From assembly GCF_006715055.1 (NCBI RefSeq), contig NZ_VFMN01000001.1, forward strand, positions 744,001-808,000: 64,000 nucleotides of DNA. Reading direction: 5' to 3'. This DNA is from Lapillicoccus jejuensis (GTDB lineage Bacteria; Actinomycetota; Actinomycetes; Actinomycetales; Dermatophilaceae). Below, in pieces: positions 44,472 through 53,181 of this stretch. How positions within the stretch are numbered: position 1 is the stretch's first letter; the number at the start of each line of letters is the position of its first letter. Under the pieces are notes generated by a model, which was not told the origin of the DNA, made no database searches, and worked only from the letters and a program-made list of their open reading frames with translations. The translations under genes were made by a program, and so were the position numbers.

Positions 44472-45230
44472 TCAGCGCGGGGCCATCCGCAGGGCGCCGT
44501 CCATCCGGATGACCTCGCCGTTGAGGTAGTCGTGCTCGACGACCATGGTCACGAGGCGCGCGTACTCCTCCGGCCGGGCCAGGCGCTGCGGGAAGGGGAC
44601 GCCGGCGGCGAGGCCGGCGCGGAACTCCTCGGACACCGTCGCGAGCATCGGGGTGTCGACGATGCCGGGGGCGATGGTGCAGACGCGGATGCCGTACTGC
44701 GCGAGGTCGCGCGCGGCCGGGAGGGTGAGGCCCACGACGCCGCCCTTGCTCGAGGCGTACGCCGCCTGCCCGACCTGCCCGTCGTAGGCCGCGATCGAGG
44801 CGGTGTTGACGACGACGCCGCGCTGGCCGTCGGCGTCCGGCTCGGTCTGCGCCATGGCCTCGGCGGCGAGCGCCATGACGGTGAACGTGCCGACGAGGTT
44901 GATGCTCACGACCTTGGCGTAGAGCGCGAGGTCGTGGACGCCCTTCCTCCCCAGCACCCGCATGGACGGGCCGATGCCGGCGCAGGAGACGACGGTGCGC
45001 AGCGGCACCCCGAGCCCGGTGGCGGCGGCGACGGCCTGGCGCACCTCCGACTCGGAGGTGACGTCGGCGGCGACGTACCGCACGCCGTCGACGTCCGGGG
45101 CCTGGTCGATGGCCGCGGCCAGGTCGACGGCGACGACCTGCGCACCGCGCTGCGCCAGCGCCGTCGCGGTGGCGGCCCCCAGGCCGGAGGCCCCGCCGGT
45201 GACGAGGGCGGCGGTCGAGGTGAGGTCCAT
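44472..45230 (-). CDS. SDR family 3-hydroxyacyl-CoA dehydrogenase-like oxidoreductase
   Basis: This 252-residue short-chain dehydrogenase has the cofactor loop VTGGASGLGAATA (about 9-21), an active-site segment VNTASIAAYDGQVGQAAYASSK with YxxxK, and ECH-type VVSCAGI. The overall pattern, including PGIVDTPML and VPFPQRLARPEEYA, matches HSD17B10-like type II 3-hydroxyacyl-CoA dehydrogenases of beta-oxidation. It follows an acyl-CoA dehydrogenase gene by two bases, so they probably act together on fatty or branched-chain acyl-CoA. Confidence 0.9.
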   Translation of the reverse strand: MDLTSTAALVTGGASGLGAATATALAQRGAQVVAVDLAAAIDQAPDVDGVRYVAADVTSESEVRQAVAAATGLGVPLRTVVSCAGIGPSMRVLGRKGVHDLALYAKVVSINLVGTFTVMALAAEAMAQTEPDADGQRGVVVNTASIAAYDGQVGQAAYASSKGGVVGLTLPAARDLAQYGIRVCTIAPGIVDTPMLATVSEEFRAGLAAGVPFPQRLARPEEYARLVTMVVEHDYLNGEVIRMDGALRMAPR

Positions 45231-45232
45231 GC

Positions 45233-46384
45233 TCAGGCTCCTTGCTTGGCGAGGTCACGGCTGATGACGAGCCGCTGGATCTGGTTGGTCCCCTCGAAGA
45301 TCTGCATGACCTTCGTCTCGCGCATGTAGCGCTCGACGGGGAAGTCCTTGGTGTAGCCGGCGCCGCCGAGGACCTGGACGGCGTCGGTCGTCACCCGCAT
45401 GGCGTTGTCGGTGGCGACGAGCTTGGCGATCGACGCCTGCCGCCCGTAGGGCCGGCCGGCGTCGCGCAACCGGGCGGCGTGAAGGTACGTCGCCCGGGCG
45501 GACTCGACCGCGGCGGCCATGTCGGCGAGCAGGAAGCCGAGCCCCTGGTGGTCGATGATCCTCTTGCCGAAGGCCTCGCGCTCCTTCGCGTAGCGGACCG
45601 CGACATCGAGGGCGCCCTGCGCGACGCCGGTGGCGACGGCGGCGATGCCGAGCCGGCCGGCGTCGAGCCCGGCGAGCGCCAGCCCGAGGCCCTGCCCCTC
45701 GTCGCCGATCCGCCGCTCGACCGGGACGACGACGTCCTCGAACAGCATCGAGGCGGTCGTGGAGCCCATCAGCCCCATCTTGTCCTCGGGGGTGTCGGCG
45801 GTGAGACCGGGCGCGTCGGCCGGGACGAGGAAGCAGCTGATGCCGCGGGCGCCGGTGTCGGCGGTGCGGGCCATAACCGTGTAGAAGTCGGCGTGGCCGC
45901 CGTGGGTGACCCAGGCCTTGGCGCCCTTGAGGACGTACTCGTCGCCCCGCCGCGTCGCGGTCGCCCGCATCGCCGCCGGGTCGGAGCCGGCGTGGGCCTC
46001 GCTGAGGCAGTAGGCGCCGAGCAGGTCGCCGGACAGCATCTCGGGCAGCCAGCGCTCGCGCTGCTCGTCGGTGCCGCCGGTGAAGAGCGGGAAGCACGAC
46101 AGGGCGTGGACGCTCACGCCGACGCCGACGCTGGCCCACGCCGCGGCGATCTCCTCGAGGACCTGCAGGTAGACCTCGTACGGCTGGGCGGCGCCGCCGA
46201 CCTCCTCGGGGTAGGGCAGGCCGAGCAGACCTGACTTCCCGAGCGTCCGGTAGACGTCGCGCGGGAGCTCGCCGGAGCGCTCCACGCCGTCGACGAGTGG
46301 GCGCAGCTCCTTGTCGACGATCTCGCGGGTGAGGGCGACGAGATCCTCGCCCTCCTCGGTGGGCATCAGGCGGTCGGCGGGCAC
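45233..46384 (-). CDS. Acyl-CoA dehydrogenase
   Basis: This 383-residue flavoprotein has the family signatures GAYCLSEAHAGSDPAAM (about 122-138), AWVTHGGHADFY, an EREAFGKRIIDHQGLGFLLADM helix and the C-terminal VLGGAGYTKDFPVERYMRETKVMQIFEGTNQIQR. It oxidises an acyl-CoA to the enoyl-CoA. A GGAGG ribosome site places the start at GTG 46384; another GTG six bases upstream sits too close to it. It is divergent from a TetR-type regulator that may control it. Confidence 0.93.
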   Translation of the reverse strand: MPADRLMPTEEGEDLVALTREIVDKELRPLVDGVERSGELPRDVYRTLGKSGLLGLPYPEEVGGAAQPYEVYLQVLEEIAAAWASVGVGVSVHALSCFPLFTGGTDEQRERWLPEMLSGDLLGAYCLSEAHAGSDPAAMRATATRRGDEYVLKGAKAWVTHGGHADFYTVMARTADTGARGISCFLVPADAPGLTADTPEDKMGLMGSTTASMLFEDVVVPVERRIGDEGQGLGLALAGLDAGRLGIAAVATGVAQGALDVAVRYAKEREAFGKRIIDHQGLGFLLADMAAAVESARATYLHAARLRDAGRPYGRQASIAKLVATDNAMRVTTDAVQVLGGAGYTKDFPVERYMRETKVMQIFEGTNQIQRLVISRDLAKQGA

Positions 46385-46419
46385 GGGCACCTCCGGGTGG
46401 GAGTCGAACAACGGCGGTC

Positions 46420-46437
46420 GGTACGGCGAACTGTACC
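46420..46437. promoter_or_regulatory. Candidate TetR operator between the acyl-CoA dehydrogenase and TetR genes
   Basis: GGTAC and GTACC form perfect 5-bp arms around an 8-base centre (46420-46437); another GGTAC lies at about 46452. The site is in the 82-base gap between the divergent starts, where autoregulatory TetR operators usually sit. The arms are short, so this is tentative. Confidence 0.4.
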
Positions 46438-46466
46438 CCAGTCCGTCCCCTGGTACTGTCCGGCGT

Positions 46467-47036
46467 ATGCCCCCGACCACCGCCGCCGCCACTCCGCGGA
46501 CCGGCGCGCTGCTCGACGAGCTGGTCGAGCTCTTCCTCGCCGAGGGGTTCCGCGACCTCAACCTCGCGGCGCTGGCGGCCCGGCTGCGGTGCTCGAAGTC
46601 GACGCTCTACGCGATCGCCCCGAGCAAGGAGCAGCTCGTCGTCACCGTGGTCCGCGCGTTCTTCCGCCGCGCGGCCGAGCGGGTCGAGGCCCGGCTGGCC
46701 CGCGCGCGACGCGACCGGCGGATCGGCACCTACCTGCTGGCCATCGCCGAGGAGCTCGCGCCGGCCTCCGAGCGGTTCTTCGCCGACGTCGACGCGTTCG
46801 CGCCGGCACGCGAGATCTACACCCGCAACACGCAGTTCGCCGCCGACCGGGTGCGCGAGCTCGTCCGCGAGGGCACGACCCGCCGCGGTGTGGACGCGAC
46901 CTTCGTCGGCGTCGTCGCGGCGTCGGTGATGGAGGCGATCAACGCCGGCCGGATCGGCGCGGCGACCGGGCTGGACGACGCGGCGGCGTACCGGGCGCTC
47001 GCCGACCTGCTCGTGTCGGGCGTCTCCCCGCGCTGA
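46467..47036 (+). CDS. TetR family transcriptional regulator
   Basis: This 189-residue protein has an N-terminal helix-turn-helix (LVELFLAEGFRDLNLAALAARLRCSKSTLYAIAPSKEQLV, about 19-58) and an all-helical ligand domain. YAIAPSKEQLV is typical of TetR proteins. It is transcribed divergently from an acyl-CoA dehydrogenase/SDR operon, so an acyl-CoA ligand is a reasonable guess but unproven. Confidence 0.9.
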   Translation: MPPTTAAATPRTGALLDELVELFLAEGFRDLNLAALAARLRCSKSTLYAIAPSKEQLVVTVVRAFFRRAAERVEARLARARRDRRIGTYLLAIAEELAPASERFFADVDAFAPAREIYTRNTQFAADRVRELVREGTTRRGVDATFVGVVAASVMEAINAGRIGAATGLDDAAAYRALADLLVSGVSPR

Positions 47037-47047
47037 GCCCCTCCCGC

Positions 47048-47728
47048 TCAGCCGTAGGTGGGGTACTGCGGCCAGCCCTCGGGGCTGTCCTCCCAGTCCT
47101 GCTGCCGCCCGTAGACCGTGCGGTCCATGATGTGCGCGACGGGCAGGATCGCCTCGGTGCCGCGGGCGCCGGTCATGTAGGTGAGGTACGGCGTCCCGTC
47201 CTTCAGCAGGTAGTACGAGTAGCCGGGGACCGGACCCTGGTAGTCGCCGTGGTCGAGCGTCCACCCCCAGTCCTGGTGGTACGTCGTCGCCCCCGAGGAC
47301 ACCCACCGGTGCGGCCAGCCGCGCTGCCGCCGCCACGCCTCGAGCTTCTCCACGGGCGCCTGCGAGATCATCGCGAAGGCGATGCCCTCGTCGTCGAGCC
47401 GCGACATGGTCGCCGGCAGGTTGTCGACCGCCCACGTGCAGCTCGGGCAGCCCGCCTCCCAGTCGACGCCGTACATGACGTTCTGCACGAGCAGCAGGTA
47501 GTGCTCCCCGAACAGCTCGGTGAGCCGCACCGGGCCGTCGACGCCCTCGAAGACGTAGTCCTCCACCTCGACCATCGGCAGCCGCCGGCGCGCCGCCGCG
47601 GCACGGTCGCTCGCCCGGGTGACCTCCTTCTCGCGCACCACCTGCTCGGCGAGCGCGGCGTCGAAGGCGGCCCGGTCGACCACGGGCGGAGCCGCCTCGG
47701 GCTGGTGGGCCTTGGGGTTCGCGGTCAT
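47048..47728 (-). CDS. DUF899 family thioredoxin-like protein
   Basis: This 226-residue protein matches DUF899: YVFEGVDGPVRLTELFGEHYLLLVQNVMYG, the GCPSCTWAVDNL motif (two cysteines at about 93-96), FAMISQAPVEKLEAW and a C-terminal region rich in Tyr and Trp (YHQDWGW, GYSYYLLKDG). The fold is thioredoxin-like, but no reaction is established. It lies downstream of the proC-acetyltransferase operon by 46 bases and converges on the TetR gene. Confidence 0.88.
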   Translation of the reverse strand: MTANPKAHQPEAAPPVVDRAAFDAALAEQVVREKEVTRASDRAAAARRRLPMVEVEDYVFEGVDGPVRLTELFGEHYLLLVQNVMYGVDWEAGCPSCTWAVDNLPATMSRLDDEGIAFAMISQAPVEKLEAWRRQRGWPHRWVSSGATTYHQDWGWTLDHGDYQGPVPGYSYYLLKDGTPYLTYMTGARGTEAILPVAHIMDRTVYGRQQDWEDSPEGWPQYPTYG

Positions 47729-47774
47729 GCGTCCTCCTCGTCGAGGGTGGCCGCGGCCGGCAGGAGCCGGCCGG

Positions 47775-48314
47775 TCAGAGGCGGGTCGGCGCCGCCCGGT
47801 CGTCGCCGAGCGGCAGGACCATGGCGATCTCGGTGTCACCGAGCTCGGTGCCGTCGGGCAGCCGCATCGGGCGGCGGAAGTCGGTGGGGCGGAAGCCCAT
47901 CCCGGAGGCGAAGGCGACCGCCTTGCCGTTGTCGGTGCCGACCCAGAAGGTCACGTGGCTCAGGCCGTCCTCGCGGGCCCGCTCGGCCCCGGCCTTGATC
48001 AGCCGGGTCGCGACGCCGCTGCCGCGGGCGTCGGGTGCCACCCACAGCCCGAAGATCTCGCCGACGCCGGGGACCTCCCCGTCGTCGTCGTGGGCGCGGC
48101 CGAGGCAGACCAGCCCGAGGAGCTGCTCCGTCGACTCGGCGACGAACCGGGTGGACCGGCGCAGCCGCAGCTTCCAGAAGTCCTCGTCGAACCCCTGCTC
48201 CTCGCTCAGCTTGGCGGCGAACGCCTCGGGCGACTCGGTGAGCGCCTGGAGCCGGATGCCGCGGAACTCCTCCCAGTCGGCCTCGCCCAGGGCCCGGACC
48301 ATGACGTCGCTCAT
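47775..48314 (-). CDS. GNAT family N-acetyltransferase
   Basis: This 179-residue GNAT protein has EIFGLWVAPDARGSGVATRLI (the acetyl-CoA loop, about 88-108), VTFWVGTDNGKAVAFASGMGF and a DEDFW segment near the N-terminus. The substrate is unknown. It shares an operon with a paralogous acetyltransferase upstream, coupled by ATGA. The two share the N-terminal pattern (DWEEFRGIRLQALTESPEAF here, DWGAYRRIRLEMLLDAPDAF there), pointing to a tandem duplication. Confidence 0.88.
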   Translation of the reverse strand: MSDVMVRALGEADWEEFRGIRLQALTESPEAFAAKLSEEQGFDEDFWKLRLRRSTRFVAESTEQLLGLVCLGRAHDDDGEVPGVGEIFGLWVAPDARGSGVATRLIKAGAERAREDGLSHVTFWVGTDNGKAVAFASGMGFRPTDFRRPMRLPDGTELGDTEIAMVLPLGDDRAAPTRL

Positions 48315-48880
48315 GCGCCCATCGTGCACGACGGTCCCGGGTCCGTCATCCCGGGGCCACCGGCAGCATCCGGCCGCCGCTCGCGCACCATGGCCTGCTC
48401 GTGCAGCTCGGGCCGGCGCGGGTGCGGGGTCGTCGCGCCGGTGGCCGTGAACCCGCACCGCTCGTAGAGCCGCCTCGCGCCGTCGTTGGAGCTCGTCACC
48501 TCCAGGACCACCCGGGCCAGCCCGCGGCGGTCGGCCTCGTCGAGGACGGCCCGCACCAGCCGCTCCCCCACCCCGCGTCGGCGGGCGGAGGGGGCGACGT
48601 ACATCGCGACGAGGAAGGCCTCGTCCGGCGGGCCGTCCAGGGGTCCGTCCCACAGCGTCACCGAGCCGGCGGATCCGCCGGACACCTCGGCGAGGTACGT
48701 CGTCGCCGAGCCGAGGCGCGAGCGCCAGGTCGCCTCGTCGTGCGCCGCCGCCTCGGCGTGCGTGGTGAGGAACGCGTCGGGGGCGTCGAGCAGCATCTCG
48801 AGCCGGATCCGGCGGTAGGCCCCCCAGTCGTCGGGCCCGAGCCGCCGTACGGCGACCCGCGGCTCGGGGGGCTCGCTCAC
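48311..48880 (-). CDS. GNAT family N-acetyltransferase
   Basis: This 189-residue paralogue of the downstream acetyltransferase has MYVAPSARRRGVGERLVRAV (acetyl-CoA loop, about 93-112), VLEVTSSNDGARRLYERCGF and a C-terminal low-complexity extension. GTG start at 48880 overlaps the proC stop (GTGA), so the order is proC, acetyltransferase, acetyltransferase, all coupled. The substrate is not predictable. Confidence 0.88.
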   Translation of the reverse strand: MSEPPEPRVAVRRLGPDDWGAYRRIRLEMLLDAPDAFLTTHAEAAAHDEATWRSRLGSATTYLAEVSGGSAGSVTLWDGPLDGPPDEAFLVAMYVAPSARRRGVGERLVRAVLDEADRRGLARVVLEVTSSNDGARRLYERCGFTATGATTPHPRRPELHEQAMVRERRPDAAGGPGMTDPGPSCTMGA

Positions 48881-49683
48881 TGGGTCCCGGCGGCGAGGTC
48901 GTGCGAGCGCTGCGCCGCCGCCTCCATCGCGGTGATGAACGCGGCCCGGACCTTGTGGTCGTCGAGCTGGCGCAGCGCCGCGACCGTCGTCCCCCCGGGC
49001 GAGGACACCCGCTCGCGCAGGACCGTCGGGTGCTCGCCCGTCTCCTTGAGCATGGTCGCGGCGCCGTACAGCGTCTGGACGACGAGCTCGGACGACGTCG
49101 CCCGCGGCAGGCCGAGGACGACGCCCGCCTCGACCATGGCCTCGACGACGTAGAAGATGTACGCCGGCCCGCTGCCGGAGATCGCGGTCACGGCGTCCTG
49201 GTGCTTCTCCGGGACCTCGACGACCTTGCCGCACGACTCGAGCAGCGAGCGCGCCTCGGCGAGGTGCTCGGGCGAGCAGTGCTGACCCGCCGACACCGCG
49301 GCCATCCCCTCGTCGACCAGCGCCGGGGTGTTGGGCATGACCCGCGCGACCGCCACCCCCTCCGGCAGCCGGGCCTCGAGGAAGGCGGTCGTGATGCCCG
49401 CCGCGAGCGAGACGACGAGGTCCCCGGGCCGCACGTGGTCGTGGATCTCGGCCAGCAGCCCGTCCATGTCCTGCGGCTTGACGACGAGGACGAGCACGTC
49501 GGCGAGGTCGGCGGCCTCGAGGTTGGTGAGGACGCGGACGCCGTACCGCTCGGCCAACGAGGCCGCGTGGTCCGGGCGCCGCTCGGTGATGACGAGGTCC
49601 TCGCGCGGGCGCCCGGCCCGGACCAGCCCGGACAGCAGCGTCTCGCCCATCACGCCGGCACCGAAGATCGCGGTCGTCGTCAT
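48877..49683 (-). CDS. proC: Pyrroline-5-carboxylate reductase
   Basis: ProC reduces pyrroline-5-carboxylate to proline. The 268-residue protein has the dinucleotide motif AIFGAGVMGETLLSGL (about 5-20), the MPNTPALV motif and the signature around GSGPAYIFYVVEAM (about 163-176), ending in SSPGGTTVAALRQL. The ATG at 49683 is chosen because upstream residues are spacer. Proline dehydrogenase, the opposing catabolic enzyme, is encoded 2.5 kb away. Confidence 0.95.
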   Translation of the reverse strand: MTTTAIFGAGVMGETLLSGLVRAGRPREDLVITERRPDHAASLAERYGVRVLTNLEAADLADVLVLVVKPQDMDGLLAEIHDHVRPGDLVVSLAAGITTAFLEARLPEGVAVARVMPNTPALVDEGMAAVSAGQHCSPEHLAEARSLLESCGKVVEVPEKHQDAVTAISGSGPAYIFYVVEAMVEAGVVLGLPRATSSELVVQTLYGAATMLKETGEHPTVLRERVSSPGGTTVAALRQLDDHKVRAAFITAMEAAAQRSHDLAAGTQ

Positions 49684-49832
49684 GGGGCCAGTATGTCGGC
49701 CGCGCCGGGCCGGACCGGGCCTGACCTTTTCCTGACCGAAACCTGGGGGAACGCCGACGGGCGCCCTGTCCCGACCTGCCCGGAGCCGACGTAGGAAGGA
49801 CGGCAGGGGCACCGACCACAGGAGGACCACCC

Positions 49833-51488
49833 ATGGCACGACCGTCGCGCACCCACCGCGCCACGATCCTCACCGCCGCCGCGCTCGCCGCGGCCGTCGC
49901 CGGCGTCACGCTCGGGACGACGGCGCAGGCCGCACCGGCCGGCACCCCCGCGCCGCGGGCGCTCGGCACCCTCGCCGTCGACGCGGCCGGGCTCGCCGAG
50001 CTCGCCCCCGGGGCGGCGCAGGCGGTCGCCGCGCAGCCGGCCGGCGCGGCGTTCGGCGCCGGGCAGGCGCTGACGGCGACCCGCGCGCTCGCCGACGGCG
50101 ACGGCACCACGCACGTGCGGATGACCCGCACCTACCGCGGGCTGCCGGTCCTCGGCGGCGACCTGGTCGTGCACCGGGCGCCCGACGGCACGCTGCGCTC
50201 GGTGAGCCAGACGCTGCGGGCACCGCTGCGCCTCTCGACGACGCCCACCGTCACCCCCGCGTCGGCGAGCGGCGCCGCGGCCGCCCGCCTGGGCGCCGGC
50301 CGGTCGCTGACCCGGGGCGACGTCCCGTCGCTCGTCGTCGACGCCACCTCCGCCACCCCGCGGCTCGTCTGGGCGGTCCGCAGTGGCGGGACCCAGCCCG
50401 ACGGGACGCCGAGCCGGCTGACGACGTACGTCGACGCGACGACCGGCGCGGTGGTGCGCTCGGAGGAGGGCATCCAGACCGTCGACGGGCAGGGCACCGG
50501 GCTCTACACCGGGACCGTGCCGCTGCAGCTGACCCTCGGCGGGTCGACGTACCAGCTCAAGGACGCCACCCGCGGCGGCACCTACACGACCGACATGGCG
50601 GGCAAGCAGGACTCCTACGGCTGCCAGCTGCTGGGGATCGGCTGCTCGACGGGGACGCTGTTCACCAGCGCCACCCCGAGCTTCGGCAACGGCAGCAGCG
50701 CCAACCGCGCGACGGCCGGCGTCGACGCGCAGTACGGCACCGACGTCACGTGGGACTTCTACAAGAACACCTACGGCCGCAACGGGATCTTCGGCACCGG
50801 CAAGGGCTCGTTCAACCGGGTCCACTACGGCAAGAACTACGTCAACGCCTTCTGGGACGGCACGAAGATGACCTACGGCGACGGCGACGGCAAGCAGTTC
50901 GGCCCGCTCGTCTCGCTCGACGTCACCGGGCACGAGATGAGCCACGGCGTGACCGAGAACAGCGCCGGGCTGACGTACTCCGGGGAGTCCGGGGGGCTCA
51001 ACGAGGCGACCTCGGACATCTTCGGGACGATGGTCGAGTTCTCTGCCGCCAACCCGAAGCAGCCGGGGAACTACCTCATCGGCGAGGCGTTCGACTCGAC
51101 CCACCAGGGCTTCCGGCGGATGGACGACCCGGCCAAGGACGGCGCCTCGCTCTCCTGCTACGGCCCGACCGCCCCGACGGTCGACGTGCACTACTCCTCG
51201 GGCATCGGCAACCACTTCTTCTACCTGCTGTCCGAGGGCTCGGGCACCAAGACGGTGAACGGGTTCTCCTACAGCTCGCCGGTCTGCCAGGGTGGCGCCG
51301 TCACCGGCATCGGCCGCGACGCGGCCTCGGCGATCTGGTACCGCGCGCTGACGGTGTACATGACCTCGAAGACGGACTACCGCGGCGCCCGCGCCGCCAC
51401 CGTCTCGGCGGCGAGCGACCTGTACGGCGCCTCGTCGGCGCAGGTCGCCGCGGTCAAGGCCGCGTGGACGGCGGTGGCGGTCGGCTGA
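49833..51488 (+). CDS. Secreted M4 (thermolysin-like) metallopeptidase
   Basis: This 551-residue protease has a signal peptide (first 30 residues, ending near GTTAQAAPAG), a FTP-type propeptide (MTRTYRGLPVLGGDLVVHRA) and a PepSY-like segment. The catalytic domain carries the zinc site HEMSHGV (about 368-374), the third ligand in GGLNEATSDIFG and the conserved active-site histidine in VHYSSGIGNHFFYLL. It should act outside the cell after autoprocessing. An AGGAGG ribosome site precedes the ATG. It is divergent from proC. Confidence 0.95.
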   Translation: MARPSRTHRATILTAAALAAAVAGVTLGTTAQAAPAGTPAPRALGTLAVDAAGLAELAPGAAQAVAAQPAGAAFGAGQALTATRALADGDGTTHVRMTRTYRGLPVLGGDLVVHRAPDGTLRSVSQTLRAPLRLSTTPTVTPASASGAAAARLGAGRSLTRGDVPSLVVDATSATPRLVWAVRSGGTQPDGTPSRLTTYVDATTGAVVRSEEGIQTVDGQGTGLYTGTVPLQLTLGGSTYQLKDATRGGTYTTDMAGKQDSYGCQLLGIGCSTGTLFTSATPSFGNGSSANRATAGVDAQYGTDVTWDFYKNTYGRNGIFGTGKGSFNRVHYGKNYVNAFWDGTKMTYGDGDGKQFGPLVSLDVTGHEMSHGVTENSAGLTYSGESGGLNEATSDIFGTMVEFSAANPKQPGNYLIGEAFDSTHQGFRRMDDPAKDGASLSCYGPTAPTVDVHYSSGIGNHFFYLLSEGSGTKTVNGFSYSSPVCQGGAVTGIGRDAASAIWYRALTVYMTSKTDYRGARAATVSAASDLYGASSAQVAAVKAAWTAVAVG

Positions 51489-51548
51489 CCCCTGGCGTTC
51501 GCACCGTCGGGGCACCGGTGCCCCGGCGGTGCGGACGCTGCTGGCCGC

Positions 51549-52172
51549 TCAGGCGCCGACGGCGTCCAGCCAGGAGCGCGCGAGCAGCGCGTGGCCGGCG
51601 GGGGTCGGGTGCACCCCGTCGTGCAGCAGCGCCTCGGGTGCGTCGCCGGCCGCGGCGTCGAAGGCCGCCTGCGCACGCACGACCACGGCGCCGTACGACG
51701 CCCCGACCCGGGCCACCGCGGCGCGACGGCCGGCGAGCTCGTCGTCCCACTCGCTCGTCACCGGGGGCACGTGGAGCGCGAACGGCTCGACGAGGACGAG
51801 CCGCTCGACGCCGGCTAACCGGGTGCGCTCGAGGAGCCGTCGCAGTGTCGCCTCGTAGTCCTCGACGCTCGTGGGGTCGGCGGCGTCGAAGCGGCGCCAG
51901 GTGTCGTTCACCCCGACGAGGACGCTGACGACCACCGGCCGCTCGGCGAGCACGTCGTCGTCCCAGCGTCGCTCGAGGTCGACGGCCCGGTCACCGGCGA
52001 CGCCGCGGTTGCGGACGGCCAGGCCGGGGTGGGTCGTGGCGAGCGCGGCGGCGACGTCGCGCACCCAGCCCTCGCCGAGGCCGCCCGGGTCGGTGCGGTC
52101 GCGGCCGGCGTCGGTGACCGAGTCGCCGACGAGGACGAGGGTCCCGGCGGCGGGCAGGAACGGGTCAGCCAC
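51549..52172 (-). CDS. SGNH/GDSL hydrolase family protein
   Basis: This 207-residue protein has the SGNH blocks: VLVGDSVTDAGR with the nucleophilic serine (about 14-25), a glycine in RNRGVAGDRA, VLVGVNDTW (Asn) and the catalytic DGVHPT (Asp, His, about 187-192). It likely hydrolyses an ester, possibly an acetylated sugar. There is no signal peptide. The GTG at 52172 overlaps the 3' end of the proline dehydrogenase gene by 8 bases. Confidence 0.9.
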   Translation of the reverse strand: MADPFLPAAGTLVLVGDSVTDAGRDRTDPGGLGEGWVRDVAAALATTHPGLAVRNRGVAGDRAVDLERRWDDDVLAERPVVVSVLVGVNDTWRRFDAADPTSVEDYEATLRRLLERTRLAGVERLVLVEPFALHVPPVTSEWDDELAGRRAAVARVGASYGAVVVRAQAAFDAAAGDAPEALLHDGVHPTPAGHALLARSWLDAVGA

Positions 52173-53124
52173 GCGTGGCGACGCCGCGCAGGAAGAACCC
52201 GACGTTGGCGGGGCGCTCGGCCAGGCGGCGCATGAAGTAGCCGTACCAGTCGTCGCCGTACGGGACGTAGACGCGCATCTGGTCACCGCGGTCGGCGAGC
52301 CGCTGCTGCTCCTCGGGGCGGATGCCGAAGAGCATCTGGTACTCGAAGGAGTGCGGGTCGCGGCCGTGCTTCGCCGCGAGCGCCCCGGCGATCTCGATGA
52401 GGCGCGGGTCGTGGCTGGCGACCATCGGGTAGCCCTCGCCGGCCATGAGGACCTTGAGGCAGCGCACGTAGGAGCGGTCGACGTCGGCGCCCTGGAACGC
52501 GACGGAGGCGGGCTCGTTGTACGCGCCCTTGCACAGCCGCACCCGCGAGCCGGCGTGGGCCAGGTCGCGGCAGTCGGCCTCGGTGCGGTGCAGGTAGGCC
52601 TGGAGCACGGCGCCGACCCACGGGAAGTCGACGCGGATCTCGCGCAGCGCCTCGAGCGTCGCGTCGGTCGTCGTGTGGTCCTCCATGTCGAGCGTGACGG
52701 TCGTGTCGGCCGCCGCGGCCGCCTCGCACACCTCGCGGGCGTGCTCGAGGGCGATCTTGCGCCCGTCGCCGGGCAGCAGCTGGCCGAGAGCGGTGAGCTT
52801 GAGCGAGACCTCGGCGCGGCCGCCGGCCGTGGCGCCGGCGTCGGACAGCCGGCGCAGGACCGTGAGGTAGGCGTCGCGGGTGGCCTGCGCCTGGGCGAGG
52901 TCGAGGGTGTCCTCGCCGAGGAAGTCGAGGGTGACCATCCGGCCGGTCGACTGGAGCTCGGCCGTCGCGCGGACGGCGTCGTCGGTGCTCGAGCCGGGCA
53001 CGAACCGCTTGACGACGCCCCGGGTCACGGGGGCCTTCTCGACGGCGTCGCGGACGGTGCCGGACTTGGCGAGCTGGAGCAGGGACGTCCGCAGGGGTGT
53101 GCGGATCAGGTCGGTGGGACGCAC
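52165..53124 (-). CDS. Proline dehydrogenase (monofunctional PRODH)
   Basis: This 319-residue FAD enzyme oxidises proline to pyrroline-5-carboxylate and passes electrons to the quinone pool. It has the TIM-barrel signatures AEVSLKLTALGQ, VTLDMEDHTTTDATL, VLQAYLHRTEAD, RLCKGAYNEP, MVASHDPRLIE and FEYQMLFGIRPEEQ. A fused P5C dehydrogenase is absent, so that step is encoded elsewhere. GTG start at 53124. It shares an operon with the SGNH hydrolase. Confidence 0.94.
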   Translation of the reverse strand: MRPTDLIRTPLRTSLLQLAKSGTVRDAVEKAPVTRGVVKRFVPGSSTDDAVRATAELQSTGRMVTLDFLGEDTLDLAQAQATRDAYLTVLRRLSDAGATAGGRAEVSLKLTALGQLLPGDGRKIALEHAREVCEAAAAADTTVTLDMEDHTTTDATLEALREIRVDFPWVGAVLQAYLHRTEADCRDLAHAGSRVRLCKGAYNEPASVAFQGADVDRSYVRCLKVLMAGEGYPMVASHDPRLIEIAGALAAKHGRDPHSFEYQMLFGIRPEEQQRLADRGDQMRVYVPYGDDWYGYFMRRLAERPANVGFFLRGVATRG

Positions 53125-53181
53125 CCGGGCACAGTACCGCCGCCCGGGGACACCGCCCGCCGGGCGGCGGGTGGGACGCCC